Shown: positions 33,826 to 43,406 of the stretch, one piece after another
Position numbering within the stretch: the first letter of the stretch is position 1
Layout: every line of letters begins with the position of its first letter
DNA from: CAWDVK01 sp963805715
Lineage (GTDB): Bacteria; Actinomycetota; Actinomycetes; Streptosporangiales; Streptosporangiaceae
Direction of reading: 5' to 3'
Length of the DNA: 64,000 bases
NCBI GenBank assembly: GCA_963805715.1
Contig: CAWDVK010000013.1
Coordinates: 62,001-126,000 of the forward strand
Made by a program: the position numbers and the translations under genes
Notes under the pieces: generated by a model
The model's database searches: none
Told to the model about the DNA's origin: nothing
The model's input: only the letters and a program-made list of their open reading frames with translations

Positions 33826-35535
33826 ATGCGCTGGTCCCAGGTGCACATTCCGACGCTGCGCGAAGACCCGGCCGACGCCGACGCGGCCAGTCACCGGCTG
33901 CTGCTGCGCGGCGGCTTCATCCGCCAGCTCATGGCCGGGCACTACTCACTGCTCCCGCTCGGCGTCCGGGTCCGGGCCAAGGTCATGACCGTGATCCGGG
34001 AGGAGATGAACCGGATCGGGGGCCAGGAATTCCTGCTGCCGTCGATGCAGCCGGCCCAGATCTGGGAGAGGAGCGGGCGGCTCAGCGTCATGGGCGCGGA
34101 GATGTTCCGGCTCAGGGACCGCAAGGGCGCGGAGGTCGTGCTCGGCATGACCCACGAGGAGATCTTCACGACGCTGGCCGCCGAGCTGTCGTCCTACCGG
34201 CAGCTGCCGCAGTTCTGGTACCAGTTCCAGCTGAAGTTCCGGGATGAGCCGCGGCCCAAGAGCGGGCTGATCCGGGTCCGCGAGTTCACCATGAAGGACT
34301 CCTACAGCTTTGACGTGGACGAAGCCGGCCTGGATGCCTCCTTCGACGCGCACCGGGCCGCCTATGAGCGGATCTTCGCCCGGCTCGGCATTCCGGCCAT
34401 CGCGGTCGAGGCCTCCAGCGGGAACATGGGCGGCAGCGATTCCATCGAGTTCATGTGCCCGACCCCGGCGGGCGAGGATCTCGTCGCCCGCTGCGGCAAC
34501 TGCGGCTACGCGGCGAACCTGGAGAAGGCCACATCAGCGCTGGCCTCCGTCGAGGACGGCACCGGGCCGGCGGAGCCGCAGCGGCTGCCCACCCCCGGCG
34601 TCCGCACCATCGAGGACCTTGCGCAGCGGCACGGGGTGACGGCGGACCGGCAGATCAAGACCCTGGTCCAGGTCATCGACGGCCAGCTGACCCTGGTGCT
34701 GCTGCGCGGCGACCATCCGCTGGCCGATCAGAAGCTGGTCGACGCGACCGGCGCCATCGACATCCGGCCGGCCCAGCCGGACGAGATCAGGGCCGCGCTC
34801 GGCGCCTCGCCGGGCAGCCTCGGCGCGGTCGGGATCACTGAGCTGCCCGTCATCGCGGACCTGGCCCTGCGGGGGCGGCAGGACATGACGACCGGCGCCA
34901 ACGCCGACGACGAGCACCTCACCGGCGTCGACGTGTCCAGGGACATCAGCGTCGGCAGCTGGGCGGACCTGCGCGAGGTGTCGGCCGGCGAGCCGTGCCC
35001 GCGCTGCGGCCACCCGCTGGAGCTGCTGCAGGCCGTCGAGGTCGGGCACATCTTCAAGCTGGGCCGCAAGTACACCAGCGTGCTGGGCGTCTCGGTGCTC
35101 GGCCCGGACGGCGCGAGCATCACCCCGATCATGGGCAGCTACGGCATCGGCGTGGAGCGGGCGGTGGCGGCGATCGCCGAGGTCCACCACGATGACGCCG
35201 GGCTGACCTGGCCGGTTCAGGTGGCGCCGGTCGAGGCTACGGTCATCCTGCTGTCGCCGCGGGACGAGGCGGCCCGGTCGGCGGCCGAGTCGCTGTACTC
35301 AGGGCTGCTGGCTGCCGGGATCGACGCGGCCATCGACGACAGGGACGAGCGGCCAGGGGTGAAGTACAAGGACGCGGAGCTGACCGGCATCCCGTGCCGG
35401 ATCACCGTGGGCAGCCGGGACCTGGCTGACGGCGTGGCCGAGGTCACCAGCCGGGCGACAGGGGAGAAGGAGCGAGTCCCGCTGGCCGACGTGATCGGCT
35501 ACGTCGGCAGGTTCCTGGCGGCCACGGCCGGCTAG
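33826..35535 (+). CDS. proS: proline--tRNA ligase, bacterial type
   Basis: This 569-residue class II synthetase charges tRNA-Pro in the cytosol. Motif 1 lies in LPLGVRVRAKVMTVIREEMN, motif 2 in FRDEPRPKSGLIRVREFTMKD and motif 3 in GSYGIGVERAVAAIAE. Between motifs 2 and 3 sits the INS editing domain (about residues 240-390), which clears Ala-tRNA-Pro. The C-terminal anticodon-binding domain starts at VQVAPVEATVILLSP. Length and order are normal. It is monocistronic and divergent from the lipoprotein gene; a palindrome follows the stop codon. Some actinomycetes carry two proS genes; whether this is the only one cannot be seen here. Confidence 0.95.
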   Translation: MRWSQVHIPTLREDPADADAASHRLLLRGGFIRQLMAGHYSLLPLGVRVRAKVMTVIREEMNRIGGQEFLLPSMQPAQIWERSGRLSVMGAEMFRLRDRKGAEVVLGMTHEEIFTTLAAELSSYRQLPQFWYQFQLKFRDEPRPKSGLIRVREFTMKDSYSFDVDEAGLDASFDAHRAAYERIFARLGIPAIAVEASSGNMGGSDSIEFMCPTPAGEDLVARCGNCGYAANLEKATSALASVEDGTGPAEPQRLPTPGVRTIEDLAQRHGVTADRQIKTLVQVIDGQLTLVLLRGDHPLADQKLVDATGAIDIRPAQPDEIRAALGASPGSLGAVGITELPVIADLALRGRQDMTTGANADDEHLTGVDVSRDISVGSWADLREVSAGEPCPRCGHPLELLQAVEVGHIFKLGRKYTSVLGVSVLGPDGASITPIMGSYGIGVERAVAAIAEVHHDDAGLTWPVQVAPVEATVILLSPRDEAARSAAESLYSGLLAAGIDAAIDDRDERPGVKYKDAELTGIPCRITVGSRDLADGVAEVTSRATGEKERVPLADVIGYVGRFLAATAG

Positions 35536-35536
35536 C

Positions 35537-35550
35537 GGCTCCGCGGAGCC
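35537..35550 (+). terminator. palindrome right after the proS stop codon
   Basis: GGCTCCGCGGAGCC is a perfect 14-base palindrome beginning two bases after the stop codon, able to form a five-pair stem with a four-base loop. It is short for a terminator and has no U tract. Confidence 0.4.
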
Positions 35551-35987
35551 TGAGCGCCGCCGTCAGGCCGGGCGCGGCTGCCAGGATGTCAGGCCGGGTG
35601 CACCGTCGAGCGCCACCGGCGGGTCCGGGCGGCGAGGGCCAGGCCGGTCCAGTCGCGCCGCGTTCCGCTGCCGGAGTCGGCCGGGCGCGCCGTCCGGTCG
35701 CAGCCATCCCGGCCCTGGTCACGGATGCTGATGGCAGGATCAGCCTGGACGTGCGCATCGCCGGGCCCGGCGAGCCGCTCATGCTGGCTAGCCAGCTCTG
35801 TCCAGTCCCTGATGTCAGCCGGCATCGTCGGCTCCTCCCATTCAGTACGCCCGCGGCCGCCCCTGTACGCCCCGGGCCCTCACCTATAGACACGCGTGAG
35901 GGCCCGGATGGTTGGGGAAAGGATGGTCACGAGTCCATAACCATTCCCGTAACGCCCGGTTGCGGGCGATCCGGCCCGCCCGCTCCG
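35551..35987. other. gene-free stretch downstream of proS
   Basis: No reading is convincing on either strand. A less G/C-rich patch at about 35905-35960 (around CACGAGTCCATAACCATTCC) could be a promoter or RNA leader, but no gene on the plus strand follows for more than 5 kb. Confidence 0.4.
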
Positions 35988-36100
35988 CTAATCCGGCCCG
36001 CACGGCCCGGCTAATCCGGCCCGGCTAATCCGGCCCGCCGGCCCGGCTAATCCGGCCCGCCGGCCTGGCTAATCCGGCCCCGCCGGCCTGGCTAATCCGG
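35988..36100. repeat. direct repeats containing the Tricorn stop codon
   Basis: CTAATCCGG recurs at 35988, 36011, 36025, 36047, 36069 and 36092, within units of mostly 22-23 bp (one spacing is 14). The last copy is the end of the Tricorn gene itself (Pro-Asp-stop on the minus strand). The repeat therefore seems to have grown outward from the 3' end of the gene. Confidence 0.9.
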
Positions 36101-39100
36101 CTGGCGCGGCGGGAGGGACGGGCGGCGGCGGGAGGGGCGGTCCGTGGTGGCCGGGGCGGTGCGAGCCGGGCTGGCCTGCAGCGCCTCCAGCGCGATCCGG
36201 ACGCCGGCCTCCAGCTGCGCATCGTGGCCGGCCGCCCAGTCGTCGGGCGACTGCAGGACCTCAACGTCCGGGTCGACGCCGTAGTTCTCCACGCTCCAGC
36301 CCAGCTGGCTGAACCAGAATGCGAAGCGCGGGACGGTGATCGCCGTGCCATCGGCCAGCTCGTGGTAGTCGTCATAGCCGACCACGCCGCCCCAGGTACG
36401 GGCGCCCACCACCGGCCCGAGGCCGAGGATGCGGATGGCCGCCGTGACGATGTCGCCGTCGGAGCCCGCGAACTCGTCGGTGAGCGCGACCACGGGTCCG
36501 CGCGGCGCGTCCAGCGGGTAGGAGTCGGCGCGCTGCCCGCGCGGGACATCCCAGCCGATCACCCGGCGGGCCAGCTTCTCGACCACGAGCTGGGACGTGT
36601 GGCCGCCGCTGTTGCCCCGGATGTCCACGATCAGTGCCTCGAGCGCCATCTCCGAGCGCAGGTCGCGGTTGAAGTCCGCCCAGCCCTCGCTGACCATGTC
36701 CGGCACGTGCAGGTAGCCGAGCCTGCCCTGGCCGAGTTCGCGGACCAGCCGGCGCCGCCCGGCCACCCAGTCCAGGTAGCGCAGCCGCCGGTCATCCCTG
36801 AGGGCCAGCGCGACCGCGCGCCGCGGCTGGTCGCGCGCCGCCGAGGTGACGATCAGCTCGACCGGCTTGCCCGCCGCGCCAGCCAGCAGCGGCCAGGGCC
36901 CCGGACCGGCCGGCACGCGCTGGCCGTCGACGGCGAGCAGCACGTCGCCCGGCGCGACCCGGACCCCGGGCGTGGCGAGCGGTGACCGGGCGCGCGGATC
37001 CGAGGAATCGCCCGGAACCACCCTGACGAACCGCCAGGCACCGTCATCGTCGGGTTCCAGGTCGGCGCCCAGCATGCCCACCAGGCCGGATCCGGGATGC
37101 TCGTCCTCCGTCGGCCGGACGTAGGCATGCGACGTGCCCAGCTCCCCGAACACCTCCCAGAGCAGGTCGGCGAAGTCGCCCTGGCCGGCGATCCGGTCCA
37201 GCAGCGGCCGGTAGGCGTCCAGGATCGCGTCCCAGTCGATGCCCGCCATGTCCGGCACCCAGTAGTCGTGCCGCATGATCCGGCCCGCCTCCGCGAAGGC
37301 GGCCCGCCACAGCGCGACCGGGTCGGCCAGGAACCTGGCCCTGGACAGGTCCACCCGGACCTCGTCGTCGGCGTTGTCGTGATCGGCCTTGCGGTCGGCG
37401 GGGATGACCGTCAGCTTGCCCTCGTCGCTGACCACCAGCCGCCTGCCGTCGCCGCTGGCCTCGAACCAGTCCACGTCATCCTGCAGTTCCGTGCAGGCAC
37501 GGCGGCGCAGGTCGAAGTACTCCAGCACCGGACGCGGAGCGGCGTCGTCCGCCTGGGCGCCGCCCTGGCCGAGGCTGCCGGCGACCGGCTCCCTGAGCCA
37601 GGCCAGGCCGCCCTTGACGGCCCGCAGGGAGGAATAGCGCGACTCGGGCACCGGGACCTGCACGACCCGGGCGGGCAGTCCCTCGGCATCGACCACGACG
37701 GCCGGATCTCCGGCCCGGTCCGCCGCCTCGTCGCCGGGCTCCGCGGGGCCACCAGGGCCGCCGTGGCCTGGCTCACCGCGGGCCTCGGCGCGCCCGCCGG
37801 ACCGGGGTTCACGACCGGGGCCGGCCGGACTGGCGGCTGGCGCATGGCCGTCCCGGCCGTGGCCGCTGCCAGCTTCGTGCCCGTCCTGGTCCTGCGGGTC
37901 ACCGATCGGCCGGCCGCCCGGCAGCGGGCCGAAGGGCGATGGCGTGGGAGCGGCCAGCGGCACCAGGTACGGCCGCGATCCGTACGGGAAGGACAGATCG
38001 AACACGTGCGCGTCGTAGACCGGGTCGAAGTTGCGCCGGGACAGGAAGGCCAGGTGGAGGCCGTCGGCGGTAAAAACAGGCTCGGTGTCGGTGAACCGGC
38101 CGTCGGTGACGTCCACGATGGAGCGGTCGGCCGGCCGGGCCAGCCGGACCCGGCGCAGCGGCGGCGCCACCGGGTCCGACCACGCCAGCCAGGCCGAGTC
38201 CGGCGACCACGCCAGCCCGGTAACCTCGCGGTTATCAGAGACGGCTAGCTCGGTCACGTCGCCGGACGCCACGTCCACCACCAGCAGCCGCCCGTCCAGC
38301 GCGGCGACCGCGACGGCGCTGCCGTCGGGCGCGACCGCGATGCTGGCGACCCGGCCGAGCGAGCCGGCCGCCAGCCGGCGCGGCGGCGCCAGGTCAGCTG
38401 CCGAGCTCGCGCCGATCTCCAGCGCGTCCTCGCCGTCGGCGTCGCTGACCCAGGCGACCAGCCCGCTCGCCCCCAGCACCTGCGGCAGGCGTGCCCGGAC
38501 GCCCGGCACCACCGACAGCGCGCGGGCCGGGCCGTCCCGGTGGGTCAGCCAGTGCACCGTGCCCCGTACCTCGATGGCGCTCGCTTGGCCCGCGGCGTCG
38601 CAGCACAGGCTGCCCAGATGGTCGTCTCCGCAGATGAGGCGCGGAGCCCGCGGCGCGGCCGGGGATCCCAGCATGATGTCCAGGCGGCGCGGCTCGCTTG
38701 CGGCACCGAGATCCTCGAGCAGCCAGATATCTCCCGCGCAGTGGTAGACGACACGGGTCCCGTCCGTGCTGGCGTTACGGGCATAGAAGCCGTCGTGATC
38801 GGTGTGCCGGCGCAGGTCGCTGCCATCGAGCGCGCACGAGTAGACGTTGCCGGTGCCCTCGTGGTCGGACAGGAACGCCAGCCGGCCGCTGACCAGCATG
38901 GGACTGGAGAACTGGCCGGGCAGGTCAGCGAGCAGCCGGCGGAAGCGCGGTCCGGGCCGCTGGCCGGCGCCGTCCTCGGCGCCGGAGCTGTCACTGCCGG
39001 CCGGGCCCAGCCAGAGGCGCCCCGCCGTCCCGCCCCGGTAGCGCTTCCAGAAGGCCGGCTCACGGCCGAACCTGCCGGTCAGCAGCGCCGTCCCGGACGG

Positions 39101-39532
39101 CGCGATGGCCACGTCGCTCACGGGGCCGAGCGGCAGCCGGCGGGCCCGGCCCTGGCCGGGGTCGCCGGGTCTCAGCGCGTGCGCCCAGGCCAGGTGCCGG
39201 AACGGCTGGCCCGTCGCGGTCACTGCCAGGATCTCGCCGTCCGGCGTCCACCCGCACATCCTGGTGGCCTGGTCGCCCCAGTAGGTCAGCCTGGTGCCGT
39301 GCCCGCCGTCGGTGCCGGCCAGGAAGATCTCCGGGCTTGCGTCCCGCTGGCTCGTCCAGGCGATCAGGGCGCCGTCAGGGGAGATCCTGGGATAGCTCGC
39401 GGCGGCGTGATCAGCGGAGACCCGCCAGGCGCGGCCGCCAGCGGCCGGTGCCAGCCAGACATCGCCCTCGGCGACGAAGGTGAGCAGATCGGCATGCACG
39501 TGCGGGAACATGAGGTATCCGGCTGAAGCCAT
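36092..39532 (-). CDS. Tricorn protease homologue (S41 family)
   Basis: This 1146-residue protein is a large cytosolic peptidase that shortens proteasome or other protease products. The N-terminal six-bladed propeller (YLMFPHVHADLLTFVAEGDVW, SYPRISPDGALIAWTSQRD) and a seven-bladed propeller (to about residue 690) are followed by the C1 helical part, a PDZ domain (about 850-920) and the S41 core. The nucleophile Ser1024 is in EFAGSDGDIVTA. A catalytic His is in ELGTSHAYV, and GGHTSQLVVEKL is a conserved loop. A disordered, charged insert of about 80 residues lies between the propellers and C1. The last residues merge with repeats that continue past the stop. No signal peptide. Confidence 0.93.
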   Translation of the reverse strand: MASAGYLMFPHVHADLLTFVAEGDVWLAPAAGGRAWRVSADHAAASYPRISPDGALIAWTSQRDASPEIFLAGTDGGHGTRLTYWGDQATRMCGWTPDGEILAVTATGQPFRHLAWAHALRPGDPGQGRARRLPLGPVSDVAIAPSGTALLTGRFGREPAFWKRYRGGTAGRLWLGPAGSDSSGAEDGAGQRPGPRFRRLLADLPGQFSSPMLVSGRLAFLSDHEGTGNVYSCALDGSDLRRHTDHDGFYARNASTDGTRVVYHCAGDIWLLEDLGAASEPRRLDIMLGSPAAPRAPRLICGDDHLGSLCCDAAGQASAIEVRGTVHWLTHRDGPARALSVVPGVRARLPQVLGASGLVAWVSDADGEDALEIGASSAADLAPPRRLAAGSLGRVASIAVAPDGSAVAVAALDGRLLVVDVASGDVTELAVSDNREVTGLAWSPDSAWLAWSDPVAPPLRRVRLARPADRSIVDVTDGRFTDTEPVFTADGLHLAFLSRRNFDPVYDAHVFDLSFPYGSRPYLVPLAAPTPSPFGPLPGGRPIGDPQDQDGHEAGSGHGRDGHAPAASPAGPGREPRSGGRAEARGEPGHGGPGGPAEPGDEAADRAGDPAVVVDAEGLPARVVQVPVPESRYSSLRAVKGGLAWLREPVAGSLGQGGAQADDAAPRPVLEYFDLRRRACTELQDDVDWFEASGDGRRLVVSDEGKLTVIPADRKADHDNADDEVRVDLSRARFLADPVALWRAAFAEAGRIMRHDYWVPDMAGIDWDAILDAYRPLLDRIAGQGDFADLLWEVFGELGTSHAYVRPTEDEHPGSGLVGMLGADLEPDDDGAWRFVRVVPGDSSDPRARSPLATPGVRVAPGDVLLAVDGQRVPAGPGPWPLLAGAAGKPVELIVTSAARDQPRRAVALALRDDRRLRYLDWVAGRRRLVRELGQGRLGYLHVPDMVSEGWADFNRDLRSEMALEALIVDIRGNSGGHTSQLVVEKLARRVIGWDVPRGQRADSYPLDAPRGPVVALTDEFAGSDGDIVTAAIRILGLGPVVGARTWGGVVGYDDYHELADGTAITVPRFAFWFSQLGWSVENYGVDPDVEVLQSPDDWAAGHDAQLEAGVRIALEALQASPARTAPATTDRPSRRRPSLPPRQPD

Positions 39533-39631
39533 CGCATCATCGTAGGACCTCGCCTCCGTCCCGCTCCCGCTGGGCCGAGGGGCCGCAGCCGGCCCGGCCG
39601 GGCTCCCCGCGATCGCGCCCGGCCCGGCTGC

Positions 39632-41019
39632 TCAGATCTTCGTCCAGGCCTCGGTCAGCACGCTGCGCAGGATCTGCTCCATCTCGTCGAAGTGCTCGCG
39701 GGTGCAGGTCAGCGGTGGCGACAGCTGGATCACGGGGTCGCCGCGGTCGTCGGCCCGGCAGATCAGGCCCGCGTCGAAGAGAGCCTGCGACAGGAAGCCG
39801 CGCAGCAGCCGCTCCGACTCCTGGTCGCTGAACGTCTCCCTGGTGGCCTTGTCCTTGACCAGCTCGATGCCGTAGAAGTAGCCGTCACCGCGGACGTCGC
39901 CGACGATCGGCAGGTCGCTGAGCTTCTCCAGGGTGGCGCGGAACAAGGCCTCGTTGGCGCGGACGTTGCCGAGCAGGTCCTCCTTCTCGAACACGTCCAG
40001 GCTGGCCAGTGCCACCGCGCACGAAACGGGGTGCCCGGCGAAAGTCACGCCATGCAGGAACGTGGCTTGCCCCGAACTGAACGGCTCCATCAGCCGGTCG
40101 CTGACCATCATCCCGCCCATCGGGGCATAGCCGGAGGTGACGCCCTTGGCGAAGGTGATGATGTCAGGGACGTAGTCGTAGCGCTGCGAGCCGAAATAGT
40201 GGCCGAGCCGGCCGAAGGCGCAGATCACCTCGTCGGAGACCAGCAGCACGCCGTACCGGTCGCAGATCTCCCTGACCCGCTGGAAGTAGCCGGGCGGCGG
40301 CGGGAAGCACCCCCCGAGTTCTGCACCGGCTCCAGGAAGACGGCGGCCACGGACTCGGGACCCTCGCGCAGGATGGCGCGCTCGATCTCGTCCGCCGCCC
40401 ACTGCCCGAACGCGGTCACGTCGTCGGCAACGAACGCCGGCGCGCGGTAGAAGTTGGTGTTCGGCACCCGCACGCCGCCCGGCGGCAGCGGCTCGAATGG
40501 CTCCTTGATGCCGGGCAGGCCGGTGATCGCCAGCGCGCCCATCGAGGTGCCGTGATAGGCGATGTCGCGGCTGATGACCTTGTAGCGGCCGTACTCGCCG
40601 ACGGCCTTGAAGTACTGCTTGGCCAGCTTCCAGGCCGACTCGACGGCCTCGGACCCGCTGGTGGTGAAGAACACCCGGTTCAGGTGGCCCGGCGCGAGGC
40701 TGGCCAGCCGCTCTGCCAGCTCGATGGCGCGCGGGTGCGCATAGGACCAGAGCGGGAAGTAGGCCAGCTTGGCGCTCTGCCGGGCCCCGGCCTCGGCGAC
40801 CTCGTAGCGGCCGTGCCCGATCTGGCTGACGAACAGGCCGGCCAGGCCATCCAGGTAGCGCTTGCCGTGCTGGTCGTACACGTACTGGCCGGAGCCGCGC
40901 ACGATCAGCGGCACATCCGCGTCGGCGTAGGAGGACATCCGGGTGAAGTGCAGCCACAGGTGGCGCTTGGCCGCCTCCTGCAGCGCGTGGATGTCGAGAT
41001 TCTCATCGGAGGTTGTCAT
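39632..41019 (-). pseudogene. class III aminotransferase, one-base deletion in a homopolymer
   Basis: The enzyme is a PLP omega-aminotransferase of the putrescine/beta-alanine/diamine-pyruvate kind. The N-terminal part (ATG 41019, MTTSDENLDIHALQEAAKRH) runs to AVFLEPVQNSGG. There, a run of six C on the plus strand (40310-40315) should be seven; one more base restores GGCFPPPPGYFQRV. The rest, with the PLP Lys in ITFAKGVTSGYAPMGG, is intact. Homopolymer position makes a sequencing error very likely. Its start overlaps the stop of the Lrp gene (ATGA), so it is the second gene of an operon, and the divergent aldehyde dehydrogenase suggests amine or polyamine breakdown. Confidence 0.9.
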
Positions 41020-41549
41020 CTGGTCCCCCAGCTGTAGGTCTGCTTGCAGAGCTTCAGGTACACGAAGGTCTCGGTTGTGCTCACGCTGGGGATCGAGCGG
41101 ATCCGGCTGAGGATCTCCAGCAGCTGGTCATCGTCCTCGCAGACGACCTCGATCAGCAGGTCGAAGGAGCCGGCCGTAATGACGACATAGTCGATCTCGT
41201 CCATACCCGCGAGATGCTCGGCGACCCGCTCGAGGTCGCCGCCGCAGCGGATGCCGATCATCGTCTGCCGCGGGAATCCCAGCGTCATCGGGTCCGTCAC
41301 GGCCACGATCTGCATCGCGCCGACCTCGATCAGCCGCTGCACCCGCTGCCGGACCGCGGCCTCGGACAGGCCGACTGCCTTCCCGATGGCCGCGTAGGAG
41401 CGCCGGCCATCCTGCTGCAGCTGCTCGATGATCTGCTTGGATACGTCGTCCAGCACGACCCGGATGGTCTCCCGGTCCCGCCCCCCGCCGCCCGCGGAGT
41501 TGCGGTGCCGGGCGGCCGAGGGGAGCGAAGCCCCCGGCGTGTGCGCCAT
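41016..41549 (-). CDS. Lrp/AsnC-family transcriptional regulator
   Basis: This 177-residue regulator has a winged helix-turn-helix (DDVSKQIIEQLQQDGRRSYA, then AIGKAVGLSEAAVRQRVQRL) and a RAM ligand domain (FPRQTMIGIRCGGDLERVAE, VVITAGSFDLLIEVVCEDDD). ATG 41549 is chosen because AAGGAGGT lies 10 bases before it. Four-base overlap couples it to the aminotransferase. It is divergent from the aminobutyraldehyde-type dehydrogenase with about 200 bases between starts, an arrangement in which Lrp-type proteins usually control both sides and themselves. The ligand is inferred to be an amine or amino acid of that pathway. Confidence 0.9.
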   Translation of the reverse strand: MAHTPGASLPSAARHRNSAGGGGRDRETIRVVLDDVSKQIIEQLQQDGRRSYAAIGKAVGLSEAAVRQRVQRLIEVGAMQIVAVTDPMTLGFPRQTMIGIRCGGDLERVAEHLAGMDEIDYVVITAGSFDLLIEVVCEDDDQLLEILSRIRSIPSVSTTETFVYLKLCKQTYSWGTR

Positions 41550-41747
41550 GCGTCTGGACCTCCTTCGCAAGGCAATCGTGCCACGCGATCGGCGTCTGTC
41601 AACTGATTCCGTAGGTGCTGGACCATTTTGTTACTGATTCACTTGTCGCGACCAAGAATATCTGTCATCGTCGAACCCTTGACCCGACGGAGCGGACGGC
41701 GAGGCCACCAGGCGTGTCCTGCCGCGGCGAGAGGCAGGTCGCTGACG

Positions 41748-43205
41748 TTGACGACGAGCACATCCACGCAGGCGGGCCCGCAGGTCCTGCAGAACTTTGT
41801 CGGCGGCGAGCAGCAGCCCGCCGCCAGCGGGCAGGCCAGCGACGTCGTGGACCCGAGCACCGGCGAGGCCTATGCGCGGGCGCCGGTGTCAGACAGCAGC
41901 GATGTTGACGCGGCGCTGCGGGCGGCCGCCGCGGCATTCGAGACATGGCGTGACACGACGCCAGCTGAGCGCAGCCTGGCCCTGCTCAGGTTCGCTGACG
42001 CGATCGAGGCCAGGGCCGAGGACCTGGTGGCCGCCGAGTCACGCAATACCGGCAAGCCGGTGGAGATGACCCGGTCGGATGAGGTGCCGCCGCTCGCGGA
42101 CGAGCTGCGCTTCTTCGCCGGGGCGGCGAGGATCGCCGAAGGCCGCTCGGCCGGCGAGTACCTGCGCGGTCACACGTCCATGATCCGGCGCGAGCCGGTC
42201 GGGGTCTGCGCCCAGGTCACGCCGTGGAACTACCCGATGATGATGGCCGTCTGGAAGTTCGCCCCGGCCCTCGCGGCCGGCAACACCGTGGTGCTCAAGC
42301 CATCCGACACCACCCCGGTCTCCACGCTGCTGCTGGCGGAGATCGCCGCGGAGTTCCTGCCGCCCGGCGTCTTCAACGTGATCTGCGGAGATCGCGACAC
42401 CGGCCGGGCCCTGGTCAGCCACCCGATCCCGCAGATGGTGTCCATCACCGGGTCCGTGCGGGCGGGCACCGAGGTCGCGCTGGCCGCGGCGGCCGGCCTG
42501 AAGCGGGTGCACCTGGAGCTCGGCGGGAAGGCTCCGGTGGTCGTCTTCGACGATGCGGACGTGACGCGGGCCGCGCGCGAGATCGCCGACGGCGGCTACT
42601 ACAACGCCGGCCAGGACTGCACCGCGGCCACCAGGGTGCTGGCCGGGCCCGGCGTCAGCGCCGACCTGGCCGATGCGCTGGCTGGGCAGGCGCGCGGGCG
42701 CAAGGCCGGCGGCCTGGACGTGCCCGACGCCGACTTCGGCCCGCTGAACAACCCGGCCCAGCTCGCCCGGGTCGAGGGCTTCCTGCAGCGTGCGCCCGGT
42801 CACGCCACGGTGCTGGCCGGCGGCCACCGGGTCGGGGACCGCGGCTACTGCTTCGCGCCCACGGTCGTGGCCGGTCTGCGGCAGGACGATGAGATGATCC
42901 AGGAGGAGATCTTCGGCCCGGTGATCACCGTGCAGCAGTTCGGCTCGGAGGACGAGGCGGTCCGCTGGGCCAACGGCGTCAAGTACGGCCTGGCGGCCAG
43001 CGTCTGGACGCGTGATCACGGCCGGGCCATGCGCACGGTCCGGCAGCTTGACTTCGGCGCGGTCTGGATCAACACCCATATCCCGTTCGCGTCCGAGATG
43101 CCGCACGGCGGGTTCAAGCACTCCGGCTACGGCAAGGACCTGTCGATCTACGGCTTCGAGGACTACACCCGGATCAAGCACGTCATGAGCAATATCGAGG
43201 CCTGA
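41748..43205 (+). CDS. aldehyde dehydrogenase, gamma-aminobutyraldehyde type
   Basis: This NAD-dependent enzyme probably oxidises 4-aminobutyraldehyde to GABA in putrescine breakdown. QNFVGGEQQPAASGQASDVV opens the fold, and VTPWNYPMMMAVWKFAPALA the cofactor site. Glu257 (LELGGKAP) and the nucleophile Cys291 (NAGQDCTAATR) are present, and GFKHSGYGKDLSIYGFEDYT is the typical end of this subgroup. Length (about 485 residues) is normal. The start is uncertain; TTG 41748 behind GAGGCAGG is the best choice. It is divergent from an Lrp regulator and aminotransferase, and an FAD amine oxidase fragment follows it directly. Confidence 0.9.
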   Translation: MTTSTSTQAGPQVLQNFVGGEQQPAASGQASDVVDPSTGEAYARAPVSDSSDVDAALRAAAAAFETWRDTTPAERSLALLRFADAIEARAEDLVAAESRNTGKPVEMTRSDEVPPLADELRFFAGAARIAEGRSAGEYLRGHTSMIRREPVGVCAQVTPWNYPMMMAVWKFAPALAAGNTVVLKPSDTTPVSTLLLAEIAAEFLPPGVFNVICGDRDTGRALVSHPIPQMVSITGSVRAGTEVALAAAAGLKRVHLELGGKAPVVVFDDADVTRAAREIADGGYYNAGQDCTAATRVLAGPGVSADLADALAGQARGRKAGGLDVPDADFGPLNNPAQLARVEGFLQRAPGHATVLAGGHRVGDRGYCFAPTVVAGLRQDDEMIQEEIFGPVITVQQFGSEDEAVRWANGVKYGLAASVWTRDHGRAMRTVRQLDFGAVWINTHIPFASEMPHGGFKHSGYGKDLSIYGFEDYTRIKHVMSNIEA

Positions 43206-43226
43206 CCGCAGTCGCACGCCACTGTC

Positions 43227-43406
43227 ATGGCCACAGCTCGGGTGCGCGACGCGCTGGCGCGCGCACGGCCAGTGCCCTACTGGCTGGATCAGCCCGGCGC
43301 CCCGCTCAGCCAGCCGGACGACGACCGCGAGCAGCCGCCGGCCGCTGACGGGCACGCCGAGCGCCCTGGCCCTGGCCTCCGCCTCGGCCGGGTCGTGGTG
43401 CCGTGA
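43227..43406 (+). pseudogene. N-terminal fragment of an FAD amine oxidase (gamma-glutamylputrescine oxidase-like)
   Basis: The reading begins MATARVRDALARARPVPYWL and DQPGAPLSQP, the usual N-terminal extension of actinobacterial FAD oxidases linked to polyamine loci, before their GGGYSGLW dinucleotide motif. That motif and everything after it are missing. From about 43310 the DNA instead matches a PucR regulator on the other strand. It sits 20 bases after the dehydrogenase stop, where an oxidase of the same pathway would be expected. Confidence 0.6.

Noticed and set aside
35900..35965. Possible riboswitch leader
   Set aside because: Some strings recall actinomycete RNA leaders, but no conserved fold could be drawn and no plus-strand gene follows.
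35988..36100. CRISPR-like array
   Set aside because: Repeats are contiguous with irregular 14-23 bp spacing and no unique spacers, and no cas genes are near.
40305..40320. Programmed frameshift in the aminotransferase
   Set aside because: No stimulatory structure or family precedent, and a missing base in a homopolymer is a far simpler explanation.
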